Shown: positions 38,123 through 47,845 of the stretch, one piece after another
How positions within the stretch are numbered: position 1 is the first letter of the stretch
Layout of the letters: every line of letters starts with the position of its first letter
DNA from: Pedobacter sp. FW305-3-2-15-E-R2A2
Lineage (GTDB): Bacteria > Bacteroidota > Bacteroidia > Sphingobacteriales > Sphingobacteriaceae
DNA: 64,000 nucleotides
Assembly: GCF_038446955.1 (NCBI RefSeq)
Contig: NZ_CP151803.1
Coordinates: 1,178,001-1,242,000, forward strand
Direction of reading: 5' to 3'
Notes under the pieces: model-generated
Told to the model about the DNA's origin: nothing
Databases searched by the model: none
The model's input: only the letters and a program-made list of their open reading frames with translations
Program-made: the position numbers and the translations under genes

Positions 38123-40483
38123 ATGGGTTCTTACAGCAAGAATTTTCGGGTATTTTTGATATTCCTCTGCTTATTGGCTGCTTTTCAGTTTTCTTTTGCC
38201 CAGAATAAACAACAAACTGCGCAGAAAAAGCCAAAACATGTTGTTACAGAATCTGAAATTCCTTTGTTGGTCAATAAGGTGGAAACGTATACACTGGCCA
38301 TTGATAAGAATAATTTTATCATCAAGATCGGCTTTGATTTCAGTATAATTGAAACGCCTTTATCAGAAATAGAAACAAAATTGAAAACCTTCAAAAAGAG
38401 GTTTGAAACCCAGGGACAGAAGATGAACCTGCGGAGCTTGAATAGTGCCGTGATTCTTTTGAAAGAGCAATCTGATAATTTATTGAATTATAAAAAAATA
38501 CTTGTTTCTTTTGGAGATCAGCTCAGCAAGAGCAATACTGAAGTCAAGAAAATACTTGCTGATCCGGATTTAAATGTAATTATTCCGGATTCCGTTCTAA
38601 ATGAGCAGCTGAACAGTATGGTTAAAGATGGGAAGGGCCTGGATACCTTGCAAAGAAAGATGCTGTCCCGTGTTAATTTATTAAGAAACAGGTTGTCAAT
38701 TAATCTGTTGCAGCTGAATGACCTTTCCTCAAATATGAGCTATTTGTCGATCTCTAAAAAGATAAATATGTTCTCCAGAGAGGAGGCCCCTTTATTTAAG
38801 CTCAAAGCCGAAAAATACAAGCAGTCCTTTGGAGAAACGATTCTGAATGCCTTTGAGCGCTCCGGAAAGATCATTTCCATTTACCTTGCAGGAAAAGGCC
38901 ACCTGACCACCCTTGCTTTGCTGATCTTTATTTTTATCACTGCCTGGCTCCTGTCCAACATGTGCCGAATTAAGAAACAGGAAGAAGTAGAAAGTGTGTT
39001 GCTGCAGGTTAATTTCCTGAAACGAAGTGTGATCATCGGTTCGGTAGTGGGCTTACTTACTTATGCACCTTTGTTGTTCGGCAACCCAACGATGTCCTTG
39101 TTACATGCCATTGAGGCTCTTCGGATCATCGCAATCTGCTTTTTACTATTTCCTTTTTTAAATGGATCCTCAAAATATTTATGGATTGGCCTGGTCTTGA
39201 TTTGGTTCTTCTATGCGGTTGACGACATCCTCCTGGACAGTTCTTTTGGCGAACGCTGGGGACTGTTTATTGCCGGGGTCTTGCTGTTTTTACTCTGCGT
39301 AGATATGATTCGAAGGAGAACGGCTTTCTTTTCGAAAATTGAAGAATCTCCCGTTACCAAAGCGCTGATCATTTTTACACTTGCGCAGGTCGTACTCTCG
39401 ATCTTGTTTAACTTGTCGGGACGATTATCTCTTGCTAAAATTTTCGGAGTGAGCGCGATACAATGTCTGATGCTTGGGATTTCGTTAAAAGTTTTTTGTA
39501 CCATGGTTCTGGAAGCAATTTACCTTCAGACGGAGGCTTATCAATCCAGTCGTTTTTCAGATTTTATCAATTTCAAAGAGTTACAGCACCGCTTTCAGCG
39601 AACTTTATGGATTCTGGCGAGCATCATCTGGACGATCGGACTGATCAGAAACCTAACGCTTTACGACCTGATGCTCCGCCTCTCGGCTGATTTCCTTCAG
39701 GAGTCCAGAAGCATCGGGAGCTATCAGTTTACTTTTGCCAGCATAGGCATTTTCTTTTGTATCATCTGGTTTTCTTCACTCATCTCCAGTTTTATCAGTT
39801 TCTTCTTTGGACACGAAAAAGCAACGGCAGGAGGCAAAAGAAGTGGCTTAAATTCTATGATGCTGCTCATCCGCCTGGCAATATGGACGGTAGGATTTCT
39901 CATTGCGGTAGCTGCTGCAGGAATCCCGATCGACCGGCTTTCCATCATGCTTGGTGCTCTTGGTGTGGGGATTGGTTTTGGTCTGCAGAATATCGTGAAC
40001 AACCTGGTTTCAGGAATTATCCTTGCTTTTGAACGACCGATACAAATTGGGGATCAGATCGAAATTGGAAACAAGTCCGGTGTAGTTAAAGAGATTGGTG
40101 TTCGTTCCAGCAAGATCCACAATGCAGAAGGGGCAGATATCATCGTTCCCAATGGGGATTTGTTGTCGCAACACCTGATCAACTGGACCATGCAGGACAG
40201 AAGTAAAAGAGTGGAATTTATGATCGGAGTACCTTATAGCAGTGATCTGGATGCAGTCATCCTGCTGATCAAAGAGACACTGAAAAAAAATGAGAACATC
40301 CTGCCTGTCCCGGAACCTGTGGTGATCGTGCAGGATTTTGGAGAATATGCCATCAGCGTAAGGATTCTGTTATGGGTTGGAGACCTGGCAGTTGGCGGAG
40401 GGGTTCGCTCTGCGGCAATGATTGATGTTAAAAAGGCATTGGCAGAAGCTGGAGTTCAATTGCAAATCAGGCCTTTGAGTTAA
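38123..40483 (+). CDS. large MscS-family mechanosensitive channel
   Basis: 786 aa from the ATG at 38123; an ATG at 38114 is equally possible. Signal peptide (FLIFLCLLAAFQFSFA-Q). A ~250-aa periplasmic helical domain follows, then about ten membrane helices. The MscS core is AVAAAGIPIDRLSIMLGALGVGIGFGLQNIVNNLVSGIILAFERPIQIGDQIEIGNKSGVVKEIGVRSSKI, with the beta domain IIVPNGDLLSQHLINWT. It would release solutes on hypo-osmotic shock. The layout matches MscK/YjeP-like channels. Single gene with terminator. Confidence 0.92.
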   Translation: MGSYSKNFRVFLIFLCLLAAFQFSFAQNKQQTAQKKPKHVVTESEIPLLVNKVETYTLAIDKNNFIIKIGFDFSIIETPLSEIETKLKTFKKRFETQGQKMNLRSLNSAVILLKEQSDNLLNYKKILVSFGDQLSKSNTEVKKILADPDLNVIIPDSVLNEQLNSMVKDGKGLDTLQRKMLSRVNLLRNRLSINLLQLNDLSSNMSYLSISKKINMFSREEAPLFKLKAEKYKQSFGETILNAFERSGKIISIYLAGKGHLTTLALLIFIFITAWLLSNMCRIKKQEEVESVLLQVNFLKRSVIIGSVVGLLTYAPLLFGNPTMSLLHAIEALRIIAICFLLFPFLNGSSKYLWIGLVLIWFFYAVDDILLDSSFGERWGLFIAGVLLFLLCVDMIRRRTAFFSKIEESPVTKALIIFTLAQVVLSILFNLSGRLSLAKIFGVSAIQCLMLGISLKVFCTMVLEAIYLQTEAYQSSRFSDFINFKELQHRFQRTLWILASIIWTIGLIRNLTLYDLMLRLSADFLQESRSIGSYQFTFASIGIFFCIIWFSSLISSFISFFFGHEKATAGGKRSGLNSMMLLIRLAIWTVGFLIAVAAAGIPIDRLSIMLGALGVGIGFGLQNIVNNLVSGIILAFERPIQIGDQIEIGNKSGVVKEIGVRSSKIHNAEGADIIVPNGDLLSQHLINWTMQDRSKRVEFMIGVPYSSDLDAVILLIKETLKKNENILPVPEPVVIVQDFGEYAISVRILLWVGDLAVGGGVRSAAMIDVKKALAEAGVQLQIRPLS

Positions 40484-40533
40484 AACCTGTTTGACTATAT
40501 TTTAAATTCCAGGCTATATTTTTATGCACAAAA

Positions 40534-40563
40534 ATGCCCCAAAATTGTCTGATTTTGGGGCAT
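40534..40563. terminator. bidirectional terminator
   Basis: ATGCCCCAAAAT (40534-40545) pairs with ATTTTGGGGCAT (40552-40563), 12 bp, between convergent MscS and M3 peptidase genes. Confidence 0.85.
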
Positions 40564-40612
40564 TGTATTTAATGTCAGGGCTATTCCTGTTTTATTCCTG
40601 GAAAAAAAGGGA

Positions 40613-42637
40613 TTAAAGCAATCCACGTTTAACCAGCATTGGCTTAATGTCCGGTTGATGTCCGCGGAAATTAAAAAACATCTTTCCAAGGTCTTCTGTA
40701 TTTCCTTTTGATAAGATCATATCGCGGAAACGTTGTCCGTTAGCCTTGGATAGTCCGCCGTTTTCCTGAAACCAGGAGAAAGCATCGTTTTCCAGCATAG
40801 AGGTCCAGCTGTAAGCATAATAACCTGCCGCATAACCATTGCTCCAGATGTGTAAGAAATAGCTGGAGCGGTAACGCGGAGGAACTTCGGTTAAGTTCAG
40901 GTGTGTTTTCTTTAAAGCGTCCGTTTCAAATTTATCTACATCCTGTAAGGGGGCATCTGCGGGAAGGGTATGCCATTGCATATCCAGCGCCGCGGCCGCC
41001 AGGGCTTCCGTAAATTCATATCCCTGGTTAAATGAACTTGCTTTCTTGATTTTATCTAAGAGCGACTGTGGCATCGCTTCACCTGTTTTATAATGGACTG
41101 CATAGTTCTTCAGGATCTTAGGGTCTGAAGCCCAGTGTTCATTGAACTGAGAAGGGAATTCAACATAATCACGGGCAACATTGGTGCCCGAGAGGCTTAC
41201 ATATTGCTGATTGGCAAAGAGGCCATGCAGGCCATGTCCGAACTCATGAAACATGGTAATCACATCGTCAAAACTGATCAGTGCAGGTTGTCCGGCAGCA
41301 GGTTTGGCAAAGTTACATACATTATAGATGACCGGTTTTGTGCCCATCAGCTTGGATTGAGGAACGATGTTGTCCATCCAGGCACCGCCATTTTTGTTGT
41401 CTCTTTTGAAATAATCACCATAGAACAGTCCAATCTGACTGCCATCTTTGTCCATCACATCAAATACGCGTACGTCTTTCTGATAAACTGGAAGATCCTT
41501 CCGCTCTTTGAAAGTAATACCATACAATTGCGTGGCAGCGTAAAATACACCGTTCTCCAAGACTTTATTGAGCTCAAAATAAGGCTTTACCTGGTTCTCA
41601 TCGAGGTCGTATTTTGCTTTTCGAACCTGTTCCGCATAATAGGTCCAATCCCATGGCCATAGTTTAAATCCTCCTCTTTGCTGGTCAATCAGCGTCTGAA
41701 TGTCCTTGGCTTCGGCTTTTGCTTTTGCCGTTGCTGCCGGAACAAGTTGCTGGAAGAAGGCTTCCACAGCTTCCGGAGTTTTAGCCATCTGATCCTGAAG
41801 TTTCCAGGCGGCATAGTTCTTAAATCCTAAGAGTTGCGCCTGCTGCGCACGGATTTGTGCAATTCTGGAAATTACTTTACGGGTATCATTGGCATCTTTT
41901 TTTTCTGTGCGGTTCCAAGAGGCTTCAAAAAGCTCCTGACGGGCAGCACGGTCTGCCATGCCCTGAAGGGCAGGCTGCTGTGTCGTATTCACCAGGTCTT
42001 TTCCTGCCGCCAGTAATTGAGTGCTGAACTTGGTGGAAAGTGAAGATTCTTCCTTATTCAGTTCTTTCAGTTTTTCCTTGTCGCCCTCGGATAACTTAGC
42101 TCCTGCCAACTCAAATTTCTGGTAATAATATTCTACTAAACGGAGAGATTCCGGATCTAATTTTAATTTAGCGCGCTCCTGATAAACGCTTTCTACCCGT
42201 TTGAATAGTTTGGTGTTCAGGTAAATGGCATCATTGTTTGCCGTTAATTTGGGTGCTTCTTCTTCCTGTACTTTTTGGAGATCCGGATTGGTATTGGCAC
42301 CGGTAACTAAACTAAAAACCCGGTTTACACGACCCAGCAATTGCCCGCTCTTTTCAATCGCCAATATGGTGTTTTCAAAGGTGGCAGGCTCCGTCTGATC
42401 TGCAATTTTCGATATTTCAGCCTGTTGTTGTTTCATTCCTTCTTCAATAGCAGGTTTAAAATCACCGTCTTTGATCTGGTCAAAAGCTGGTGCCTGAAAT
42501 GGAAGTTTACTGGCGTTTAAAAATGGATTGGAAGGAGAGATGCTTTCCTCCGTTCCTCCAGAGGAGGATTTCGGCTGATTACAGGCGCTGGTTATTGCAA
42601 GTAAAGCCATTATTGGTAAGTAAGATATTCGGTTCAT
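40613..42637 (-). CDS. M3-family oligopeptidase (Dcp-like) lipoprotein
   Basis: 674 aa. The lipobox TSAC places a lipid at Cys19, so it acts in the periplasm. The M3 zinc motif is in DDVITMFHEFGHGLHGLFA, with the third ligand in the following helix (YVEFPSQFNEHW). It has the usual ENTILAIEKSGQLLGRV near residue 95 and a C-terminal FFNFRGHQPDIKPMLVKRGLL. Dipeptidyl carboxypeptidases of this type remove dipeptides from C-termini. Length is typical. Monocistronic, divergent from the epimerase gene. Confidence 0.92.
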   Translation of the reverse strand: MNRISYLPIMALLAITSACNQPKSSSGGTEESISPSNPFLNASKLPFQAPAFDQIKDGDFKPAIEEGMKQQQAEISKIADQTEPATFENTILAIEKSGQLLGRVNRVFSLVTGANTNPDLQKVQEEEAPKLTANNDAIYLNTKLFKRVESVYQERAKLKLDPESLRLVEYYYQKFELAGAKLSEGDKEKLKELNKEESSLSTKFSTQLLAAGKDLVNTTQQPALQGMADRAARQELFEASWNRTEKKDANDTRKVISRIAQIRAQQAQLLGFKNYAAWKLQDQMAKTPEAVEAFFQQLVPAATAKAKAEAKDIQTLIDQQRGGFKLWPWDWTYYAEQVRKAKYDLDENQVKPYFELNKVLENGVFYAATQLYGITFKERKDLPVYQKDVRVFDVMDKDGSQIGLFYGDYFKRDNKNGGAWMDNIVPQSKLMGTKPVIYNVCNFAKPAAGQPALISFDDVITMFHEFGHGLHGLFANQQYVSLSGTNVARDYVEFPSQFNEHWASDPKILKNYAVHYKTGEAMPQSLLDKIKKASSFNQGYEFTEALAAAALDMQWHTLPADAPLQDVDKFETDALKKTHLNLTEVPPRYRSSYFLHIWSNGYAAGYYAYSWTSMLENDAFSWFQENGGLSKANGQRFRDMILSKGNTEDLGKMFFNFRGHQPDIKPMLVKRGLL

Positions 42638-42739
42638 TGTCTATTTATAAGTGATAAGTCTTTATAAAAGTAAGAAATTTTACCTGAGCGGAACGTTGTA
42701 AATTTGTGGCAGTTCAGGAGATATTTTAAACAGAATGAT

Positions 42740-43690
42740 ATGAAAGTTTTAGTAACCGGAAGTTCCGGACATCTTGGGGAAGCAATGGCGAGAAGATTGA
42801 AAGAATTGAACCATGAGGTAATTGGTCTGGACCTCATCAAATCTCCTTTTACCAGTCATGTTGGCTCGATCTCCGATCGCTCTTTTGTGAAAGCCTGTAT
42901 GGAAGGAGTAGAGACTGTTTTTCATACCGCTACCTTACATAAACCCCATGTGGCTACGCACGATCTGCAGCAATTTATTGATACCAATATTACGGGAACC
43001 TTACACCTGCTTCAGGAATCGCTGGCCGAAGGAGTAAAGCGTTTTATTTTTACCAGCACCACGAGTGTATTTGGGGAGGCGATGTCACCTCCTGCGGGGA
43101 GTCCGGCTGCCTGGGTAACAGAGGAATTGATACCGGTTCCTAAAAACATCTATGGGATTACAAAACTAGCGGCAGAAGAGCTGTGTCAATTGTTTTATAG
43201 AAACCATGGTTTGCCTTGCATCGTCCTGCGTACCTCCAGGTTCTTTCCGGAAGATGATGATGAAAAAGGAAAGAGAGACGCTTTTGCCGGAGAAAATCTC
43301 AAAACAAATGAGTTTCTCTTCCGTAGGGTGGAATTGGAAGATGTGGTTCAGGCACAACTCCTTGCAGCAGAAAAGGCGCAGGACCTGGGCTTTGGCAGAT
43401 ACATTATCTCTGCCACTTCTCCATTTTTACCAGAGGATTTAGTTGCACTAAGAACGAATGCGGCGCAGGTGCTGGGCAAATATTTTCCTGATTATCAGAA
43501 AGTATATGAAGGCTATAATTGGGAAATGCTGACAGACATAGATAGGGTATATGTGAACGATAAGGCCAGGGCAGCATTGGACTGGAAACCAAAATATACT
43601 TTTAGCTATCTTCTGGAGCAATTGAAGCAGGGAAATGAGCTGCAAAGTCCGCTGGCAAAGCTGGTCGGATCAAAAGGATATCATGTGTGA
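42740..43690 (+). CDS. NAD(P)-dependent epimerase/dehydratase (extended SDR)
   Basis: 316 aa from the ATG at 42740. Rossmann motif VTGSSGHLGEAMARRL (GxxGxxG type). Catalytic Ser-Thr in IFTSTTSVFG and Tyr-x-x-x-Lys in NIYGITKLAAEELC. Substrate-side text includes VLRTSRFFPEDDDEKGKRD. A nucleotide-sugar or small-carbonyl epimerase; the substrate cannot be told. The FKBP gene follows after 34 bp on the same strand. Confidence 0.88.
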   Translation: MKVLVTGSSGHLGEAMARRLKELNHEVIGLDLIKSPFTSHVGSISDRSFVKACMEGVETVFHTATLHKPHVATHDLQQFIDTNITGTLHLLQESLAEGVKRFIFTSTTSVFGEAMSPPAGSPAAWVTEELIPVPKNIYGITKLAAEELCQLFYRNHGLPCIVLRTSRFFPEDDDEKGKRDAFAGENLKTNEFLFRRVELEDVVQAQLLAAEKAQDLGFGRYIISATSPFLPEDLVALRTNAAQVLGKYFPDYQKVYEGYNWEMLTDIDRVYVNDKARAALDWKPKYTFSYLLEQLKQGNELQSPLAKLVGSKGYHV

Positions 43691-43724
43691 TAAAAAAAAC
43701 AATATATATGATATATTTGCGAAT

Positions 43725-44240
43725 ATGACTAAATTAAAACACCTGTTATTATTGGTTTGCATAGCCGGATGCTTTGCAGCCTGTTCGAAAGACAAAGCGG
43801 TTGAATGTTCTGGTGAGATCCCAAAATTCCCACTGTCTTCGAGTGCAATGGCTCAGTTTCAACTGGACACTACTGCAATTCGTAAATTTGTAGTTGACAA
43901 CAACATTCCTGACGTGCAGAAAGATGAAAATGGTGTGTTTTATCAGATTTTAGCGCCCGGTACCGGTACGCATCATTTTACCTTATGTTCAAACATTACC
44001 ATTAGTTATGAAGGTAAATTGTTGAACGGTACAATCTTCGACAGCACTAAAGGAGCTGAAACGGCCTTTCAATTGGGTCGCTTAATTCCGGGCTGGATGG
44101 TTGGTGTTCCTAAGATTCAAAAAGGAGGAAAAATCAGACTTTTGATCCCTTCTGTTTTTTGCTACGGAACAGCTGCGGTAGGACCAGTTCCAGCGAATGC
44201 AAATCTTGATTTTACCATCGACCTGAAAAATGTAAACTAA
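43725..44240 (+). CDS. FKBP-type peptidyl-prolyl isomerase lipoprotein
   Basis: 171 aa from the ATG at 43725. Lipobox CFAAC with lipidated Cys near 19. The FKBP domain has GVFYQILAPGTGTHHFTLCSNITISYEGKLLNGTIFDST, FQLGRLIPGWMVGVPKIQKGGKIRLLIPSVFCYG and NANLDFTIDLKNV. It assists folding of exported proteins. It contains two extra Cys residues in the domain (TLCSN and VFCYG) that could pair. Followed by a strong terminator. Confidence 0.9.
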   Translation: MTKLKHLLLLVCIAGCFAACSKDKAVECSGEIPKFPLSSSAMAQFQLDTTAIRKFVVDNNIPDVQKDENGVFYQILAPGTGTHHFTLCSNITISYEGKLLNGTIFDSTKGAETAFQLGRLIPGWMVGVPKIQKGGKIRLLIPSVFCYGTAAVGPVPANANLDFTIDLKNVN

Positions 44241-44266
44241 AGACGCATCGAATCTTAATATAGCGG

Positions 44267-44311
44267 AACCTGCAATGAAATCAATTTTTGAATTCATTGC
44301 AGGTTTTTTTA
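44267..44311 (+). terminator. intrinsic terminator after FKBP gene
   Basis: AACCTGCAATGAA (44267-44279) pairs with TTCATTGCAGGTT (44293-44305), followed by T to 44311. Confidence 0.9.
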
Positions 44312-44505
44312 TAAATATCAGTTTTTCTACACCCTACTGGACGGAGATGGCAAAATTCAATCGCGATTAGATTGGTTATCTGCTTTTTGTGAAAAATTAT
44401 TCCTGTATGTTGTAAACTTTGTCTATTTTTATTTTATTAAGAAGCGCCCTCCTTCCTTAAGCGTCTAATGAAGACAATTGGCACTTTTGAAGAAGATGTA
44501 ATCCT

Positions 44506-44979
44506 ATGCTCGAAACTACGCCTCACTCCTTAACAGAACATCAGCCGGAAAGCATACGCAGTCTGTATGACAGACATGCAGGCATGTTACTGGGCTATAT
44601 TTTTGAGGTTGTAAAAGACCGTAAACTAGCCGAAGAATACCTGATTAAAGTTTTTTGTGACCTGTCCGTTCGGTTTAATGATGTCAACCGGACCGGAATC
44701 AGTGGCTGGCCTCAGCTGCAGAAATTTGCAAGGGAAAGACTATTGTCTTTACCGGGCAGTCCCAGGTATGCAAGCCTGAATGCCGGATTAAAAATATCCG
44801 ATTCTCCAAATAGTTATCTGAGACAGTTAACTGAGGAGCAGAGACAGGTGTTTTGCGATGTTTATTATAACGGAAGAACAATTGCAGACATCTCAAGAAC
44901 GCTAAATAAAACAGAAGATTTAACCCGGAAGACTTTAAAAGAGGCTTTCGCTATAATGAGAAAAGGTAGTGAAAATTAA
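44506..44979 (+). CDS. short ECF sigma-like factor
   Basis: 157 aa, shorter than the usual 180-200. A region-2-like helix (SIRSLYDRHAGMLLGYIFEVVKDRKLAEEYLIKVFCDL) is followed by a reduced linker and a region-4 HTH (LTEEQRQVFCDVYYNGRTIADISRTLNKTEDLTRKTLKEAFAIMRK). It overlaps the next gene by 11 bases, the layout expected for a sigma/anti-sigma pair. Region 2 is divergent, so it could be a degenerate sigma. Confidence 0.7.
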   Translation: MLETTPHSLTEHQPESIRSLYDRHAGMLLGYIFEVVKDRKLAEEYLIKVFCDLSVRFNDVNRTGISGWPQLQKFARERLLSLPGSPRYASLNAGLKISDSPNSYLRQLTEEQRQVFCDVYYNGRTIADISRTLNKTEDLTRKTLKEAFAIMRKGSEN

Positions 44980-45466
44980 CGAATACATCGAAAGCGGAAT
45001 ATTGGAAGCGTATGTATTAGGTTCTGCCTCTGAAGCGGAAGCGAACGAGCTGCTACACCTAAAAGCGCAACATCCACAGATTGAAGATGCACTCTTTAAA
45101 CTGGAGTCAGATCTGGAACGTATAGCAGAACATATGGCCATTACGCCTCCTCCCAATGCCTGGGCTAAAATTGAAGGAGGAATTAATGAGCTGGTTAAAA
45201 CACCTCAGTTTGAATACTTAATAGGAGAGGAGCCTAAAGAAAGTAGTCGGGGTTCCAGATCAGGAAAAAGTGCACAGTTCATAGAAGTAGAGGCCGAATC
45301 AGGGCACATGCGCATCCGTAAAATATGGAGGTGGGTGTTTCTTGCCGTTTTTGTACTTGGAAAGATATTCCTTGCCTTTGCCATCTACTATTATCTGGAA
45401 AATCGCCATACCCAGGAGGAAATAGAAAAGTTGAAAACAGAGCTGGAAAATAAAAGGACCAAATAA
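44969..45466 (+). CDS. anti-sigma factor, membrane-anchored
   Basis: 165 aa starting at a GTG inside the sigma gene. Residues 1-75 form an anti-sigma helical domain (IESGILEAYVLGSASEAEANELLHLKAQHPQIEDALFKLESDLERIAEHMAITPPPNAWAKIE, of the RskA type). One membrane helix lies at ~118-136 (WVFLAVFVLGKIFLAFAIYYYL), followed by a charged coiled-coil tail. It probably holds the upstream sigma inactive. Confidence 0.8.
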   Translation: MKINEYIESGILEAYVLGSASEAEANELLHLKAQHPQIEDALFKLESDLERIAEHMAITPPPNAWAKIEGGINELVKTPQFEYLIGEEPKESSRGSRSGKSAQFIEVEAESGHMRIRKIWRWVFLAVFVLGKIFLAFAIYYYLENRHTQEEIEKLKTELENKRTK

Positions 45467-45545
45467 AATTGCTGTTAATGCGCTAACCAGTCCTATCTGA
45501 ATCATCTCTTTGGAACATAGTTTTGTGATACTAAAAAAACAAATT

Positions 45546-45992
45546 ATGAACCTAATGATGAAAAAAACAGTACTTATGATCTGCTGCATGCTTTTACTTG
45601 GCATCACTTCCTGTAAAAAAGACGAGAACAAAATTCCGGAACAACCTACTGCAAGTCCTTCAGAAATTCTCGCTTCGGTGACCTGGAAATCTACTACGGT
45701 TAAGGATCAAACAGTGAAGGATGTGACCGCTGCGAACGGTGGATATGTTGGCATCGCGAAATACAATGTGAATGGTGATTTTGAAATCAAAGGATTCGAT
45801 GGCGCGTTGAGAAGCTCAGGCCAATGGGCATTGACAGCCGATGGTAAAAAGAGAATGCTGATCGGTACGACCGCTTCAGGTGCTTCGTTTTCAAGAGTGG
45901 TGGATGTTCTGGTGCTCAATAAAAATGTTTTTACTTACCGCATTACCAATCCTCAGGGAGAGGTGGTAGATGTGGAACATGTTCCAAACTAG
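45546..45992 (+). CDS. DUF4822 (lipocalin-like) lipoprotein
   Basis: 148 aa from the ATG at 45546 (MNLMMKKTVLM). Lipobox GITSC-KKD. The domain has LASVTWKSTTVKDQTVKDVTAANGGYVGIAKYNVNGDFEIKG, GQWALTADGKKRMLIG and VDVLVLNKNVFTYRITNPQGE, matching DUF4822. It follows the anti-sigma gene by 79 bp and may be part of that regulon. Function unknown. Confidence 0.8.
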   Translation: MNLMMKKTVLMICCMLLLGITSCKKDENKIPEQPTASPSEILASVTWKSTTVKDQTVKDVTAANGGYVGIAKYNVNGDFEIKGFDGALRSSGQWALTADGKKRMLIGTTASGASFSRVVDVLVLNKNVFTYRITNPQGEVVDVEHVPN

Positions 45993-46001
45993 AAATGAAA
46001 T

Positions 46002-46025
46002 AAGAAGGGATGATTCCCTTCTTTT
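46002..46025. terminator. bidirectional terminator
   Basis: AAGAAGGGA-TGAT-TCCCTTCTT with T run. It touches the stop of the convergent HAD gene. Confidence 0.8.
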
Positions 46026-46680
46026 AAAATAATGCAATAATTTTATCGTAAGTGAGTTCGTCGTAATTGTCGATGTATAAATCGCATTTAGGAAGCTCCT
46101 CAATGGTATGGGAACTGAGTACACCAACTACACGCATTCCTGCATTTAAGGCGGCGGATATCCCGGAAAAAGAATCTTCAAAAACAAGACATTGATCTGG
46201 TGATACGCCAAGATTGCGAGCAGAACTCAGGTATACTTCCGGATCTGGTTTATGTTTTTTCACATCTTCACTAGCCAAAATAGAGCCTAATTTTTCGCGA
46301 AGGTCGATCTTGCTCAGGATCAGATCCAGATTCGCAGCAGGAGCTGAAGTGGCTACACCAAGTTTGACCTGATTCGCTTCTAAATCTGATATGAATTTTA
46401 AGAAGCCAGAAATTGGATCAACATGCGGCTCATAAATTTTTCGGAATAAACCTTCTTTTTCCCGCTCCATTTCCAGAAATTCTTCTCCCTGAACCGGGCG
46501 CTTAAAAAAGTGACTGAAAATATAACTGTTACTTTTTCCGAACATGTGTTGGGCAAACTCAGCTTCAGTAGGGGCAAGATTCCTTACAGCGAAAAAATCA
46601 CGAAAAGCAAGGGAATGGTATGGATTGGTATGGACGATCACGCCATCCATGTCAAAGATCACAGCAATTTCTTTATTCAT
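46024..46680 (-). CDS. HAD-family sugar-phosphatase/phosphoglucomutase-like protein
   Basis: 218 aa. HAD motif I is FDMDGVIVHTNPYH (nucleophile Asp10, second Asp12), motif II LGVATSAPA, motif III KKHKPDPEVYL and motif IV VFEDSFSGISAALNAGMRVVGV. The cap is of the beta-phosphoglucomutase/phosphatase kind. Probably acts on a sugar phosphate; the substrate is not determined by sequence. Confidence 0.88.
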   Translation of the reverse strand: MNKEIAVIFDMDGVIVHTNPYHSLAFRDFFAVRNLAPTEAEFAQHMFGKSNSYIFSHFFKRPVQGEEFLEMEREKEGLFRKIYEPHVDPISGFLKFISDLEANQVKLGVATSAPAANLDLILSKIDLREKLGSILASEDVKKHKPDPEVYLSSARNLGVSPDQCLVFEDSFSGISAALNAGMRVVGVLSSHTIEELPKCDLYIDNYDELTYDKIIALF

Positions 46681-46815
46681 CCGGCAAAGTTAACAAAGTA
46701 GGTGGTTTGCGAATCATAAAAACAGACCAGCAAATATAATTAAGCCGAAAGCAAACAATAAGTCGATAGGTGAGTTTAAATTAAAATGGTAATATTGATG
46801 AACCAATTGTAACAG

Positions 46816-47835
46816 ATGAGAATAACTTTCACCCTAATCCTAAGCCTGATGACTTCCTTTCTTTACGCACAAAATCAGGAAAACAGAACTGAAACAGATA
46901 GTTCCTTTGTGATTGCCAGCAAGCCGGCAGCAGTTTATTCGCGGACGTATAAAGATGGGAAACCTTTTAGTGGTTTCTTTAAAACAGTGCTTTCGGGATT
47001 AAACCTTTACCTGGTGGATGAATATGAAAATGGCCAGGCCAGGTATCAATATTCGAAATCCGGTTTAGAGGAGGGAGCTGAAGGAGGGAAGAATTTCCTT
47101 GAAACCAGATCGGTTTATAAGGATGGAAAAATCATAGATGGGCCGGAATATTTTAAACTGGAAGGTGGATTAACAGTAAAGGACTGGAAGCAGGGGGAAT
47201 TGGAGCATTTTACGGTAGACCTTTTTGCCCTGAATTATTACAACCGGATTATCCTTGAAAAAAAGGCAGATACGATCCTGATCCGTAATCTGGAAGACAC
47301 GGTATCCAACATCAAAATCTATTACAAAGATCAATGCCTGACCACCGAAATGTCGGTCTCAGGAAAGCCTTTGTTTTACAATCAGCAGATCACTTTTAAT
47401 ATGGACAAGCTTCCGGCAAACAGCAGAATAATCGGGATGAAAAAAGACGGCGTTACCTATTATAATGCCAGTAAAAACATAGAATTGACCGTTGAGCCCT
47501 TACATGTCCATAAAATCAATACTAAACTTTTTTTCAGTTTATTCCTGCCCAAAACAACCGACCTGAATCTGGTCTTTCAGCATCTTGGTGATTCCTTTTC
47601 TAAGGAAGAAGCACTCCTTGCCATTTATAAAAGTGGGGCTGTTAAAGAAACAGCGGAGGTTTTAACCTATTTGCAAACCGACACTCAGGGAAAGGTTATT
47701 TCCGGAATTAACTGGACAGCAGGCTCCAGCCCTTATTATGAGATCTATAATAAAGGTAAGTTGAGCAAGAAGGAACCAAAGACTTTAGCCGCTTTTCAGC
47801 CCGTATTTACAAAATATATGCAAGACCAACCCTAA
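46816..47835 (+). CDS. secreted hypothetical protein
   Basis: 339 aa, signal peptide SLMTSFLYA-Q. MORN-like hints (YKDGKPFSGFFKTVLSG, YENGQARYQYSKSG) suggest a repeat-type surface or toxin-linked protein, but the rest is not recognisable. Monocistronic. Confidence 0.6.
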   Translation: MRITFTLILSLMTSFLYAQNQENRTETDSSFVIASKPAAVYSRTYKDGKPFSGFFKTVLSGLNLYLVDEYENGQARYQYSKSGLEEGAEGGKNFLETRSVYKDGKIIDGPEYFKLEGGLTVKDWKQGELEHFTVDLFALNYYNRIILEKKADTILIRNLEDTVSNIKIYYKDQCLTTEMSVSGKPLFYNQQITFNMDKLPANSRIIGMKKDGVTYYNASKNIELTVEPLHVHKINTKLFFSLFLPKTTDLNLVFQHLGDSFSKEEALLAIYKSGAVKETAEVLTYLQTDTQGKVISGINWTAGSSPYYEIYNKGKLSKKEPKTLAAFQPVFTKYMQDQP

Positions 47836-47845
47836 AGGCTGATCT

